The translations under genes were made by a program, and so were the position numbers. A DNA stretch of 64,000 nucleotides from [Lactobacillus] rogosae (GTDB lineage Bacteria > Bacillota > Clostridia > Lachnospirales > Lachnospiraceae), in contig FONU01000016.1 of NCBI GenBank assembly GCA_900112995.1, positions 23,872 to 87,871 of the forward strand, written 5' to 3'. The notes beneath the pieces are model-generated. The model had not been told where the DNA came from, did not search any database, and saw only the letters and a program-made list of their open reading frames with translations. Positions 53,682 to 61,888 of this stretch are shown here, piece by piece. Each line of letters opens with the position of its first letter. Positions within the stretch are counted from its first letter, which is position 1.

Positions 53682-55034
53682 CTATCTGGCTGAATTTTCA
53701 AGCAATTTAGCAAATTCTTCAATAGGCATAGGTTTATAATAATAGTAGCCCTGTGCATACATACAGCCATTCTCCTTTAAGAAATCAGCCTGCTCTTTTG
53801 TCTCAACACCTTCTGCAATCATATCTATTCCAAGTTCATTAATCATTCTTATGACATTGCCAAGAAGTACTTTTCCTTTATCTGTTGCTATATCATCAAC
53901 AAAGGTCTTGTCTATCTTAACTTCATCTACACGCTCGCTCTTTAACATTCCAAGAGAAGAATATCCCGAACCGAAATCGTCCATTGAGAACTTAAAGCCA
54001 TATCCCTGCAATGACTGAACCTTCTTAAAAAGACTGCCCTCTTCCTTAGTAAACGCACTTTCTGTTATCTCTAGCGGAATATACTTAGGATCTATACCAT
54101 ATTCACCGGCCATATTCTTTAAATTCTCTGTGAACTTTTCCTGATATACATGCATTCTTGATACATTAACTGATATAGGAACCGGTTCAATACCTTTATC
54201 TTCCATCATCTTAATACAGGCACATACTTTGTTCCATATAAAATTATCCACATCAATTACATATCCATTCTTCTCAAGAACAGGTATGAACTGGTCAGGA
54301 TATATCATCTCCTTATCGTTCTGCCATCTTACAAGTGCCTCTCCGCCAATAATATGCCCATTGTGCATATCAACCTTGGGCTGTACATATGCTTTTATGT
54401 AGTCATTCTTAAGTGCCGGAAGCACATCATTTTCTATCTTCTTCTCCAAAAGCATAGACTCACGCATAGCATTATCATAAAACTCATATGTCTTAAATAC
54501 CTTGCCCTTAATCTTCTTAATCGCAAGATCTGCGTAATCACACATAAGGCTTACATCCATATTATTATGATTAATACATATTCCAAATGCGGGAAGAACT
54601 TTGCACTGTATATTATACTGGTCTATTCTACTCCTAATCGAGTTAACAATATCAATAAGCTCCTGCTTGTCATCAAATGATGTGCATAACACAAATATGT
54701 CAGCCCTGAAATGACCTGCAACACAGAATTCCCCCTCATAATCACAAAACAATCCTGATATGTACTTAAGCAGCTTATCCGCTTCTTCACGTCCACAAAA
54801 CTCATTAACTGTCTTAAAATGGTATATATCCATTCTTATAACAGCGAACTTCTTATCACTGTTATTCTTCATAAGTTCATTAGCTTCATAAAAGAATGCC
54901 TTAATTCCATATAGACCTGTAAGCGGCGATTCATTCTTCTTAGCGTTAAGATCAGCCATCTTCTTCAACGAATAAAGATATAATTCATCACTCACAATCT
55001 TAGAATTTGTAGTATTATCTCCCGCATTTCCCAT
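53682..55034 (-). CDS. Degenerate GGDEF/intact EAL phosphodiesterase
   Basis: The 450-residue protein has an N-terminal GGDEF-like domain whose signature is altered: the loop reads HFRADIF (~107-113) instead of GGDEF, so cyclase activity is unlikely. The C-terminal EAL domain has GGEALVRW (~229), ISVNVSR, LEITES, MDDFGSGYSS, VDEVKIDKTF, IAEGVET and YAQGYYYYKP. All catalytic and metal residues expected of an active c-di-GMP phosphodiesterase are present. It lacks a signal peptide or membrane helix and is probably cytoplasmic. The degenerate domain may bind GTP or c-di-GMP to regulate the EAL. Confidence 0.9.
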   Translation of the reverse strand: MGNAGDNTTNSKIVSDELYLYSLKKMADLNAKKNESPLTGLYGIKAFFYEANELMKNNSDKKFAVIRMDIYHFKTVNEFCGREEADKLLKYISGLFCDYEGEFCVAGHFRADIFVLCTSFDDKQELIDIVNSIRSRIDQYNIQCKVLPAFGICINHNNMDVSLMCDYADLAIKKIKGKVFKTYEFYDNAMRESMLLEKKIENDVLPALKNDYIKAYVQPKVDMHNGHIIGGEALVRWQNDKEMIYPDQFIPVLEKNGYVIDVDNFIWNKVCACIKMMEDKGIEPVPISVNVSRMHVYQEKFTENLKNMAGEYGIDPKYIPLEITESAFTKEEGSLFKKVQSLQGYGFKFSMDDFGSGYSSLGMLKSERVDEVKIDKTFVDDIATDKGKVLLGNVIRMINELGIDMIAEGVETKEQADFLKENGCMYAQGYYYYKPMPIEEFAKLLENSAR

Positions 55035-55102
55035 ATTAATCTCCGTTCCTACATCTTTCTATAAATGTATATCAAGATTACTTATTGCAAATTATATCAT
55101 AT

Positions 55103-55167
55103 TACATTAAAAAAAGCAAAAAATATTGTGATATTGCATAAATTTTATACCAATATCACAATATTTT
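55103..55167 (-). terminator. Terminator of the HIT gene
   Basis: AAAATATTGTGATATTG (55120-55136) and CAATATCACAATATTTT (55151-55167) form a perfect 17-bp stem with a 14-base loop. On the minus strand it is followed by TTTTTTGCTTTTTTTAATG. Confidence 0.9.
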
Positions 55168-55228
55168 GTATGCATTCTTATATTTTCTGCAAAAGCAGCA
55201 GAATTATATGTTAAAACACCACTTAATC

Positions 55229-55648
55229 TTAAAGGTTAGCTTTAATCTTCTCAATCATAGCAGCATATTCTTCATCTGTAAGGTATTTCTTATCTGGATT
55301 CATAAGGAATACTCCACCCCATTCATATTCGTCCTTATACTTAGGACAAAGGTGGAAGTGAAGATGATGTCCTGTATCTCCATATGCACCATAGTTAACC
55401 TTATCTGGGTTAAACGCTTTCATAATTGCTCTTGCAACTCTTGCAACATCCTCAAAGTAAGCTGCTCTTTCTTCTGCTGTAAGCTCGTTCATATCACCTA
55501 CGTGCTTCTTATGCGCAACGATACATCTTCCCGGATGACTCTGCTCCTTGAAAAGATATACCTTAGATGTCTCTAATTCGCATATCTTAATACCGAACTT
55601 TGCAACAAGTTCACCTTCCATACAGTATGCACAATTCTGATCTACCAT
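55229..55648 (-). CDS. HIT-family nucleotide hydrolase
   Basis: HIT proteins hydrolyse or transfer nucleoside phosphates such as AMP conjugates. The protein has the N-terminal CAYCMEG with a probable zinc-binding Cys pair, HPGRCIVAHKKHV and the catalytic triad HHLHFHL (HxHxH). I chose ATG 55648 (139 aa) because AGGAGG lies eight bases upstream; a longer frame exists but has no ribosome binding site. It is 120 bp past the pnp stop and probably a separate unit with its own terminator. Confidence 0.9.
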   Translation of the reverse strand: MVDQNCAYCMEGELVAKFGIKICELETSKVYLFKEQSHPGRCIVAHKKHVGDMNELTAEERAAYFEDVARVARAIMKAFNPDKVNYGAYGDTGHHLHFHLCPKYKDEYEWGGVFLMNPDKKYLTDEEYAAMIEKIKANL

Positions 55649-55769
55649 ATCTGTATCCTCCTTATAATTAAAATCACTATAAATAACTAATAAGCAGTCA
55701 AGCCAGCAGGTCAAACTGCTTATCAGTTAATATCTTTATATATCAATTATTAAATGTCTGAACTATCAA

Positions 55770-57854
55770 TTATTCAGCATCTTTGATGGAGAAGCTTATT
55801 CTTCCCATCTTATCCTTACCCATGCACTTACACTTGACAACGTCACCAAGAGTAAGAACATCTTCTACCATATTAATTCTTTCCTTAGAAATCTTAGAAA
55901 TGTGAACCATTCCTTCCTTTCCAGGTGCGAACTCAACAAATGCACCGAATTCCTTAATACTTACAACTTTACCTTCGTATATCTTTCCTTCTTCAAATTC
56001 ATCAACAATAGTTCTGATATACTTCATAGCCTTATCCATACCAGCCTGGTCAACACCACATACTGATACAAAGCCGTCATCTGTGATATCAATCTTAACA
56101 CCACATTCTTCGATGATGGCATTGATAACCTTACCACGCTGTCCAACAACTTCACCAATCTTAGCCGGATCAATTGTAGTCTGGATAATCTTAGGTGCGA
56201 ATTCACCTACAGTCTTTCTTGGTTCAGCGATAGCTGGCTTCATACAAGTATCCATAATGAAAAGTCTTGCTTCTCTTGTTCTTCTTATAGCTTCTTCTAC
56301 GATAGGACGTGTAAGACCATGAATCTTAATATCCATCTGGATAGCTGTTATACCTTCTGTTGTACCAGTTACCTTAAAGTCCATATCTCCGAAGAAATCT
56401 TCAAGACCCTGAATATCTGTAAGAACAACATAATCATCATCTGTATCACCTGTTACAAGGCCACAAGAGATACCTGCAACCATACTCTTAATTGGAACAC
56501 CAGCAGCCATAAGTGACATACAAGATGCACAAGTTGAAGCCATTGATGTAGAACCATTAGACTCGAATGTCTCTGACACAGCACGTATTGCATATGGGAA
56601 TTCCTTTTCTGAAGGAAGTACTGGAATAAGTGCTCTCTCGGCTAAAGCTCCGTGTCCAATCTCTCTACGTCCTGGTCCTCTTGAAGGCTTTGTCTCACCT
56701 ACGGAGTATGAAGGGAAATTGTAGTGATGTATATATCTCTTAGTTGTAACATTATCATCAAGTCCATCCACCTTCTGTGCTTCTGATAAAGGAGCAAGTG
56801 TTACAACGTCACATATCTGTGTCTGTCCTCTTGTAAACATAGCAGAACCATGAACTCTAGGAATGATATCAACCTCTGCTGCAAGCGGTCTTATCTGGTT
56901 GATTGCACGTCCATCAGGTCTCTTATGGTCTTTTAAGATCATCTTGCGGACAGTCTTCTTCTGATACTGGTAAAGAGCTTCACCAAGTAATGCAAGATAT
57001 TCTTCATTATCAGCAAATGCTTCTTTCATCTTTTCCATTATCTCATCAATGTTCTTATCTCTAGTCTGCTTGTCATCTGTGAATACAGCAACTTCCATTT
57101 CTTCTGGAGATACTACCTGTTTCATAGCTTCAAACATCTCTGCTGGAATAGCACAGCTCTCATATGAGTGCTTTTCTTTTCCAACTTCTGATACAATCTT
57201 CTCAATAAATGCAATGATTGTCTGGTTGATATCGTGAGCCATATATATAGCTTCAATCATCTTGTCCTCTGGAATGATATTAGCACCGGCTTCAATCATA
57301 ATAACCTTCTGCTTAGTAGAAGCTACTGTAAGCTGAAGATCACCTTCCTGCCACTGAGCCTGTGATGGGTTAATAATGAATTCTCCGTCAATCATACCAA
57401 CCTGTGTCATAGCACAAGGACCATCAAATGGAATATCTGATATACAAGTTGCAATAGAAGCTCCAATCATAGCAACAAGCTCTGGACGGCACTCTGGATC
57501 TACTGCCATAACCATATTATTAAGCGTAACATCATTACGGTAATCCTTAGGGAATAAAGGTCTCATAGGTCTGTCTATTACTCTTGATGTAAGAATTGCA
57601 TTCTCAGAAGCCTTTCCCTCTCTCTTATTAAATCCGCCAGGTATCTTACCTACAGCATACATCTTTTCTTCAAATTCAACACTTAATGGGAAGAAATCAA
57701 TTCCTTCTCTTGGCTCCTTAGATGCAGTAGCTGTTGAAAGTACCACTGTATCACCATAGTGCATAAGAGCTGCTCCGTTAGCCTGTGCACATACTCTGCC
57801 GACATCAACTCTTAATGTTCTGCCAGCTAATTCCATTGTGTACTGTTTAAACAT
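55770..57854 (-). CDS. pnp: Polyribonucleotide nucleotidyltransferase
   Basis: PNPase degrades RNA 3' to 5' by phosphorolysis. The 694-residue protein has two RNase PH domains (TASKEPREGIDFFPLSVEFE; the catalytic half with GRREIGHGALAERALIPVLP and TFESNGSTSMASTCASCMSL), a helical domain between them, a KH domain (KIGEVVGQRGKVINAIIEEC) and a C-terminal S1 domain (KEFGAFVEFAPGKEGMVHIS). It lies next to rpsO as in most Firmicutes, separated by a long hairpin. The C-terminus has no further extension. Confidence 0.98.
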   Translation of the reverse strand: MFKQYTMELAGRTLRVDVGRVCAQANGAALMHYGDTVVLSTATASKEPREGIDFFPLSVEFEEKMYAVGKIPGGFNKREGKASENAILTSRVIDRPMRPLFPKDYRNDVTLNNMVMAVDPECRPELVAMIGASIATCISDIPFDGPCAMTQVGMIDGEFIINPSQAQWQEGDLQLTVASTKQKVIMIEAGANIIPEDKMIEAIYMAHDINQTIIAFIEKIVSEVGKEKHSYESCAIPAEMFEAMKQVVSPEEMEVAVFTDDKQTRDKNIDEIMEKMKEAFADNEEYLALLGEALYQYQKKTVRKMILKDHKRPDGRAINQIRPLAAEVDIIPRVHGSAMFTRGQTQICDVVTLAPLSEAQKVDGLDDNVTTKRYIHHYNFPSYSVGETKPSRGPGRREIGHGALAERALIPVLPSEKEFPYAIRAVSETFESNGSTSMASTCASCMSLMAAGVPIKSMVAGISCGLVTGDTDDDYVVLTDIQGLEDFFGDMDFKVTGTTEGITAIQMDIKIHGLTRPIVEEAIRRTREARLFIMDTCMKPAIAEPRKTVGEFAPKIIQTTIDPAKIGEVVGQRGKVINAIIEECGVKIDITDDGFVSVCGVDQAGMDKAMKYIRTIVDEFEEGKIYEGKVVSIKEFGAFVEFAPGKEGMVHISKISKERINMVEDVLTLGDVVKCKCMGKDKMGRISFSIKDAE

Positions 57855-57896
57855 AAATTTCCTCGTTTCCGCCTGTTATGGCTTGCTTAATTGTAT

Positions 57897-57975
57897 TAAC
57901 AGAAAGTCCGAAACAACTCAAAAACCCACTTAATTAAGTACGCTTTTGAGTGGTCTCGGTGAAATCTTTCTGTTA
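57897..57975 (-). promoter_or_regulatory. Long hairpin in the pnp leader
   Basis: TAACAGAAAG (57897-57906) pairs with CTTTCTGTTA (57966-57975), and an imperfect inner stem of ~16 bp (around CTCAAAA/TTTTGAG) continues it. The whole element is about 79 bases, between rpsO and pnp. In E. coli the equivalent leader hairpin is cut by RNase III and controls pnp. Function here is inferred by position. Confidence 0.5.
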
Positions 57976-58024
57976 TTAGCTTAATAATAAGTAATTACTG
58001 CCTGATTTGCAAGCATATTACCAA

Positions 58025-58054
58025 AAGAAAAAGGCGAAGTTATACAACTCCGCC
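58025..58054 (-). terminator. Terminator of rpsO
   Basis: GGCGGAGTT (58054-58046) pairs with AACTTCGCC (58041-58033) with one G-U pair, followed on the minus strand by TTTTTCTTTT. It is 13 bases past the rpsO stop. Confidence 0.9.
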
Positions 58055-58066
58055 ATAAATAATTAA

Positions 58067-58333
58067 TTACTTTCTGATTCCTAAACGTTCGATTAAGTTT
58101 CTGTAACTTTCGATGTCGTTCTTCTTTAAGTAAGAAAGTAAAGCTCTTCTCTTACCAACCATCTTTAAAAGACCTCTTCTTGAGTGATGATCCTTCTGGT
58201 TAATCTTTAAATGTTCTGTTAATTCAGCAATTCTTTCTGTTAAGATTGCAATCTGAACTTCTGGAGAACCTGTATCTCCTGCTTTTCTTCCGTAATTAGC
58301 AATAATTTCTGCTTTCTTTTCCTTAGATATCAT
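58067..58333 (-). CDS. rpsO: 30S ribosomal protein S15
   Basis: S15 binds the central domain of 16S rRNA early in 30S assembly. The 88-residue protein is standard length with [40 protein letters not shown] and [20 protein letters not shown] precedes the ATG. It has its own promoter and terminator. Confidence 0.99.
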   Translation of the reverse strand: MISKEKKAEIIANYGRKAGDTGSPEVQIAILTERIAELTEHLKINQKDHHSRRGLLKMVGKRRALLSYLKKNDIESYRNLIERLGIRK

Positions 58334-58411
58334 TGTTGATTCCTCCTAAATATTAATCACCTGCCACCAAGCCTGGGGTCGGAGTGTCCCGTATCTGAGT
58401 GACGGCTCATA
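58334..58411 (-). promoter_or_regulatory. rpsO leader, possible S15 autoregulatory element
   Basis: About 78 bases of unusually GC-rich sequence lie between the predicted start of transcription and the ATG, with short pairable segments (CCCCAGG.../...CTTGG, and GGGAC/GTCCC-like runs). Length and structure fit a ribosomal-protein autoregulation leader, as S15 is known to use in other bacteria. I cannot draw a firm fold by eye. Confidence 0.35.
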
Positions 58412-58418
58412 CGTTGAT

Positions 58419-58447
58419 AATATATCATAACACCAATATGAAATCAA
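58419..58447 (-). promoter_or_regulatory. Predicted promoter of rpsO
   Basis: TTGATT (58447-58442), a 17-bp spacer and TATATT (58424-58419) point toward rpsO. Confidence 0.7.
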
Positions 58448-58571
58448 GTGGATTTACAAAATAATTTCAAGATTTCAAGACATTTTCAAAATTTAATTTT
58501 AATTTAATTTTATCAAAATCACTTCAAAAATATCTTTTCAAAAACAATCTCAAAATATTTCCATTTATCTT

Positions 58572-59498
58572 TTATTGTATAAGAAACATCTCTTTAGCAA
58601 AGCTTGCATCACTTTCCATCTGCTTCTTTAATGCCTCAACATTTTCAAACTTCATTTCCTGCCTTAAGAAATGATAAAGTGCCACCTCAACCCTGTTTCC
58701 GTATACATCTTTATCAAAGTCAAATACATTAGTCTCAACGCTCACTTCATATCCATCACTTATTGTCGGCTTAGTACCAAGATTAGTAACACCATAATAC
58801 CAGACACCATCTATTAATATTCTGGATGCATATACTCCGTTCGGTGGAAGAAGCTTAATCTCTGTAGGATATACATTAATGGTAGGTATCTCTAACTTCC
58901 TGCCAAGCTGGTTACCCTTGGCAACAATTCCTGTTATCGAATAAGGTCTGTTAAGGAGCACATTGACTGTCTCCATATGACCTAACTTTAATTCTTCCCT
59001 TACATATGTACTGCTTATATCTTTATCCTGAAACTTCTCTTTCTCTACAACAATGGTTTCATAGCCATATTTAGCTGCATTACTTATAAGAAATTCCACA
59101 TTGCCGCTTCTATCCCTGCCAAAGCAATAATCAGTTCCAACGACAATTACCTTTGCTTTCAATTTATTAATCAATATATCACTTACGAATTCTTCTGGTT
59201 CCATATTCATAAGTGTTGTAGTAAATGGATACTCAACCTCGACATCTATTCCATAATTCTCGCATAACATTCTTCTCTCCGAATTAGTAGATAAAAAATG
59301 CTGGTTCTTCTGAGGACAGATACTAAGCGGAATTCTGTCAAATGTAAACATAACCGACAAAAGTCCCTGTTCCTCTGCTTTCTCTTTAACTATGGATATA
59401 AGCTTCTGATGTCCAAGATGAACACCATCAAACTTGCCAAGCGTTACAGCGCTGGACCTTTCCAGCTTGAAATCCTCCGTTCCGTGTATGTATTCCAT
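58572..59498 (-). CDS. ribF: Bifunctional riboflavin kinase/FMN adenylyltransferase
   Basis: RibF makes FMN from riboflavin, then FAD. The N-terminal FAD synthetase half has VTLGKFDGVHLGHQKLI (~20) and VGTDYCFGRDRSGN (~121). The C-terminal riboflavin kinase half has LGRKLEIPTINVYPTEIKLL and GVYASRILIDGVWYYGVTNL, with the NKPT-like GTKPT motif. The 308-residue length is normal. It follows truB by 31 bp in the infB-rbfA-nrnA-truB-ribF operon. Confidence 0.96.
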   Translation of the reverse strand: MEYIHGTEDFKLERSSAVTLGKFDGVHLGHQKLISIVKEKAEEQGLLSVMFTFDRIPLSICPQKNQHFLSTNSERRMLCENYGIDVEVEYPFTTTLMNMEPEEFVSDILINKLKAKVIVVGTDYCFGRDRSGNVEFLISNAAKYGYETIVVEKEKFQDKDISSTYVREELKLGHMETVNVLLNRPYSITGIVAKGNQLGRKLEIPTINVYPTEIKLLPPNGVYASRILIDGVWYYGVTNLGTKPTISDGYEVSVETNVFDFDKDVYGNRVEVALYHFLRQEMKFENVEALKKQMESDASFAKEMFLIQ

Positions 59499-59529
59499 AC
59501 TGGTCTACACCGCCTTTCAGGTACATCAT

Positions 59530-60438
59530 TTATCCTTCATAAAACATCTTCTCAAGGACAAACTGTCCCGCAATATACTGATATATGCCAACAAATGTAT
59601 TGCCAGAATCATATATCCTGAATTTCTCCATATCAAGAAACTCACAATCTTCATTAACAACCGCTTCTAAAGGAAGCTTATTGCCATTATACAAAAGCTT
59701 GTTGTAAGCTTCATCTACTGTAAGTCTGGTATATGACGGAAACATAGAATCAATGCTGATAATATGTTCTTCCATCTCTCCCTTAATCATATAAGCTGCT
59801 ATCTGATTAAGTGTAAGAGTATCATCAATAAGAAAATCCCCCACTCTTGTTCTTATAAGCTCCATCATACAAGCTCCACAGCCAAGTTTCTCTCCTATAT
59901 CCTGACACAACGTCCTTATATAGGTTCCTTTGGAGCAGTCTACAGTAATTGTAACCGTCTTAATATCATCTTCAAGGTTAATATCATTAACCCTCAAAGA
60001 ATTAATCTTTATACGGCGCGGTTTTCTCTCAACCTCTACCCCTGCTCTTGCAAGCTCATAAAGCTTCTTTCCATTAACCTTAAGTGCCGAATACATTGGG
60101 GGAATCTGATCATATTCTCCCTCAAAGCTGCTGCAAACTTCCAATATCTGTCTTTTAGTGACATTAACCTCTCTTGTCTTAAGAACAGTTCCCGATGTAT
60201 CCTGAGTATCAGTAACTGTACCAAGAAGCATTACAGCCTCATAGGTCTTAGTCCAGTCTGTAATCATGGAACACAGACCCGTTCCTTTACCAAGACACAC
60301 CGGAAGCACGCCAACTGCATCAGGGTCAAGTGTACCGGTATGACCTATTTTTTTCATATGAAGAATTCCACGAAGTTTTGCAACCACATCGTGTGATGTG
60401 AAACCTTTTTCTTTGTATACATTAATAATTCCGTTCAT
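59530..60438 (-). CDS. truB: tRNA pseudouridine-55 synthase
   Basis: TruB makes pseudouridine 55 in the T loop of tRNAs. The N-terminus GIINVYKEKGFTSHDVVAKL and the catalytic GHTGTLDPDAVGVLPVCLG with its Asp (~38) are visible, followed by VDCSKGTYIRTLCQDIG. The 302-residue length includes a C-terminal PUA-like part. It sits between nrnA and ribF, 23 bp after nrnA. Confidence 0.96.
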   Translation of the reverse strand: MNGIINVYKEKGFTSHDVVAKLRGILHMKKIGHTGTLDPDAVGVLPVCLGKGTGLCSMITDWTKTYEAVMLLGTVTDTQDTSGTVLKTREVNVTKRQILEVCSSFEGEYDQIPPMYSALKVNGKKLYELARAGVEVERKPRRIKINSLRVNDINLEDDIKTVTITVDCSKGTYIRTLCQDIGEKLGCGACMMELIRTRVGDFLIDDTLTLNQIAAYMIKGEMEEHIISIDSMFPSYTRLTVDEAYNKLLYNGNKLPLEAVVNEDCEFLDMEKFRIYDSGNTFVGIYQYIAGQFVLEKMFYEG

Positions 60439-60461
60439 ACCAACTTAACCTTTCTTAGTGA

Positions 60462-61415
60462 TTACTCCTGTGCATACTGCTGTTCAATCATTTCGCCTAT
60501 TCTGTTGACGATTTCATATACAGTGCCTTTAGCATTAAAGCCGGCAGCCCTTATATGTCCGCCGCCGCCAAAGCAGGCAGCTATCCTGCTTACATCAATC
60601 TCTTTCTTAGAACGAAGACTTACCTTATATTCATTCTCACCTGTTTCATATAAGAATATTGCAACTTCAACTCCATCCGTAAGCCTTAACTGTTCAATAA
60701 TTCCTCCGAGCTCTCTGCCAGTAACTCCATAGAAATCCATTTCATCTCTTGTCACGCTTGAGAATATACATTTTCCGTCATAAAAAAGCACGCTTTCAAG
60801 AAGCGCCCTTCCAAGAATCTGGTTCTGTACATAAGACTTCTTATAAAAGCTATTATCTATTATATCAGAATAATCTATTCCCATCTGCATCATCTTTCCT
60901 GCTATCTCCATAGTGTGGAGTGATGTGCAGCTATATTTGAATACACCTGTATCATGTATAATACCTGTGTATATACATTCAGCAGTATTCCTGCTTACTT
61001 TACCGGCATCAAATGTGTCATAAAGCACTTCACACGCTGAACTCGCTGTTGGAATAACATTATTAACATCTGCAAAACTGTCATTACTTATATGATGATC
61101 TATACATATAGTCTTATCCGCATTCTTAAAGCCGTCTGCGAATGGCTCTATTCTGTCTATTGAACTGCAATCAAGAACAATAAATGCATCAAACTTCTTA
61201 TCCGGCTCAATAACATTTTTTATAGCATCAAAACCATTAAGATATGATAATTTGTCTGATGGCTGTTCAAGATAAACATTTACATCTATATCTGGTGCAT
61301 TATCCTTTAAATAATTATACAGACCAAGCACTGAACCTGTGCAGTCACCATCTGGTCTTATATGCCCTGTTATACCAACTACTTTTGCAGCACCTAACTC
61401 TTCAATAATATTCAT
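60462..61415 (-). CDS. nrnA: DHH/DHHA1 phosphoesterase, NrnA-like nanoRNase
   Basis: NrnA-type enzymes degrade short RNAs and pAp. The 317-residue protein has GHIRPDGDCTGSVLGLYNYL near residue 16, VLDCSSIDRIEPF, the DHH motif in CIDHHISNDSF, and the DHHA1 glycine loop FGGGGHIRAAGFNA near residue 290. It lies between rbfA and truB, the usual position in Firmicutes. Confidence 0.92.
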   Translation of the reverse strand: MNIIEELGAAKVVGITGHIRPDGDCTGSVLGLYNYLKDNAPDIDVNVYLEQPSDKLSYLNGFDAIKNVIEPDKKFDAFIVLDCSSIDRIEPFADGFKNADKTICIDHHISNDSFADVNNVIPTASSACEVLYDTFDAGKVSRNTAECIYTGIIHDTGVFKYSCTSLHTMEIAGKMMQMGIDYSDIIDNSFYKKSYVQNQILGRALLESVLFYDGKCIFSSVTRDEMDFYGVTGRELGGIIEQLRLTDGVEVAIFLYETGENEYKVSLRSKKEIDVSRIAACFGGGGHIRAAGFNAKGTVYEIVNRIGEMIEQQYAQE

Positions 61416-61428
61416 ATATTACACCTTC

Positions 61429-61803
61429 TTACTTATTATGACTATCACTATCTTTCTGTGTAACTTCGTCTATAAGCTTAGACATATTAATTCCGTACTC
61501 AATTGACTGGTCAAGAATGAACTTGATTTCTGGTGTATTTCTTAAATTCACTGTTCTAGCAAGTTCTCTTCTTATATAGCCTTCCGCACTCTTAAGTCCT
61601 GTAATAGTGTCCTTTTGTGACTGCTCATCGCCAAGTACACTTATATATGCCTTACAAGTCTTTAAATCTGGTGCGACCTCAACAGATACAACCGATGTCA
61701 TCGGATTGATTCTTGGGTCTTTGATTTCACTACGGATTATATTGCTTAGCTCTTTTAATACTTCCCCATTAATGCGGGTATTCTTAACACTATTTTTACG
61801 CAT
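61429..61803 (-). CDS. rbfA: 30S ribosome-binding factor RbfA
   Basis: RbfA assists late maturation of 16S rRNA. The 124-residue protein has VLKELSNIIRSEIKDPRINP, SVVSVEVAPDLKTCKAYISV and the C-terminal LNLRNTPEIKF-like NLRNTPEIKFILDQSIEYG. Its gene lies 85 bp after infB and 13 bp before nrnA. Confidence 0.96.
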   Translation of the reverse strand: MRKNSVKNTRINGEVLKELSNIIRSEIKDPRINPMTSVVSVEVAPDLKTCKAYISVLGDEQSQKDTITGLKSAEGYIRRELARTVNLRNTPEIKFILDQSIEYGINMSKLIDEVTQKDSDSHNK

Positions 61804-61850
61804 ATACTCCTACTTTCTAATATATAATTATATCACTGTCAAAACCATAT

Positions 61851-61877
61851 AGTCCAGAAAATTCAATTTTCTGGACT
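61851..61877 (-). terminator. Palindrome between infB and rbfA
   Basis: AGTCCAGAAAATT (61851-61863) and AATTTTCTGGACT (61865-61877) form a perfect 13-bp inverted repeat. Only a weak T-rich stretch follows on the minus strand, so it may be a partial terminator or mRNA-processing site within the operon. Confidence 0.55.
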
Positions 61878-61888
61878 ATCGGATAACT

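Noticed and set aside
59764..60396. 210-codon plus-strand frame antisense to truB
   Set aside because: truB motifs on the minus strand are clear. The antisense product has no recognisable domain or ribosome binding site.
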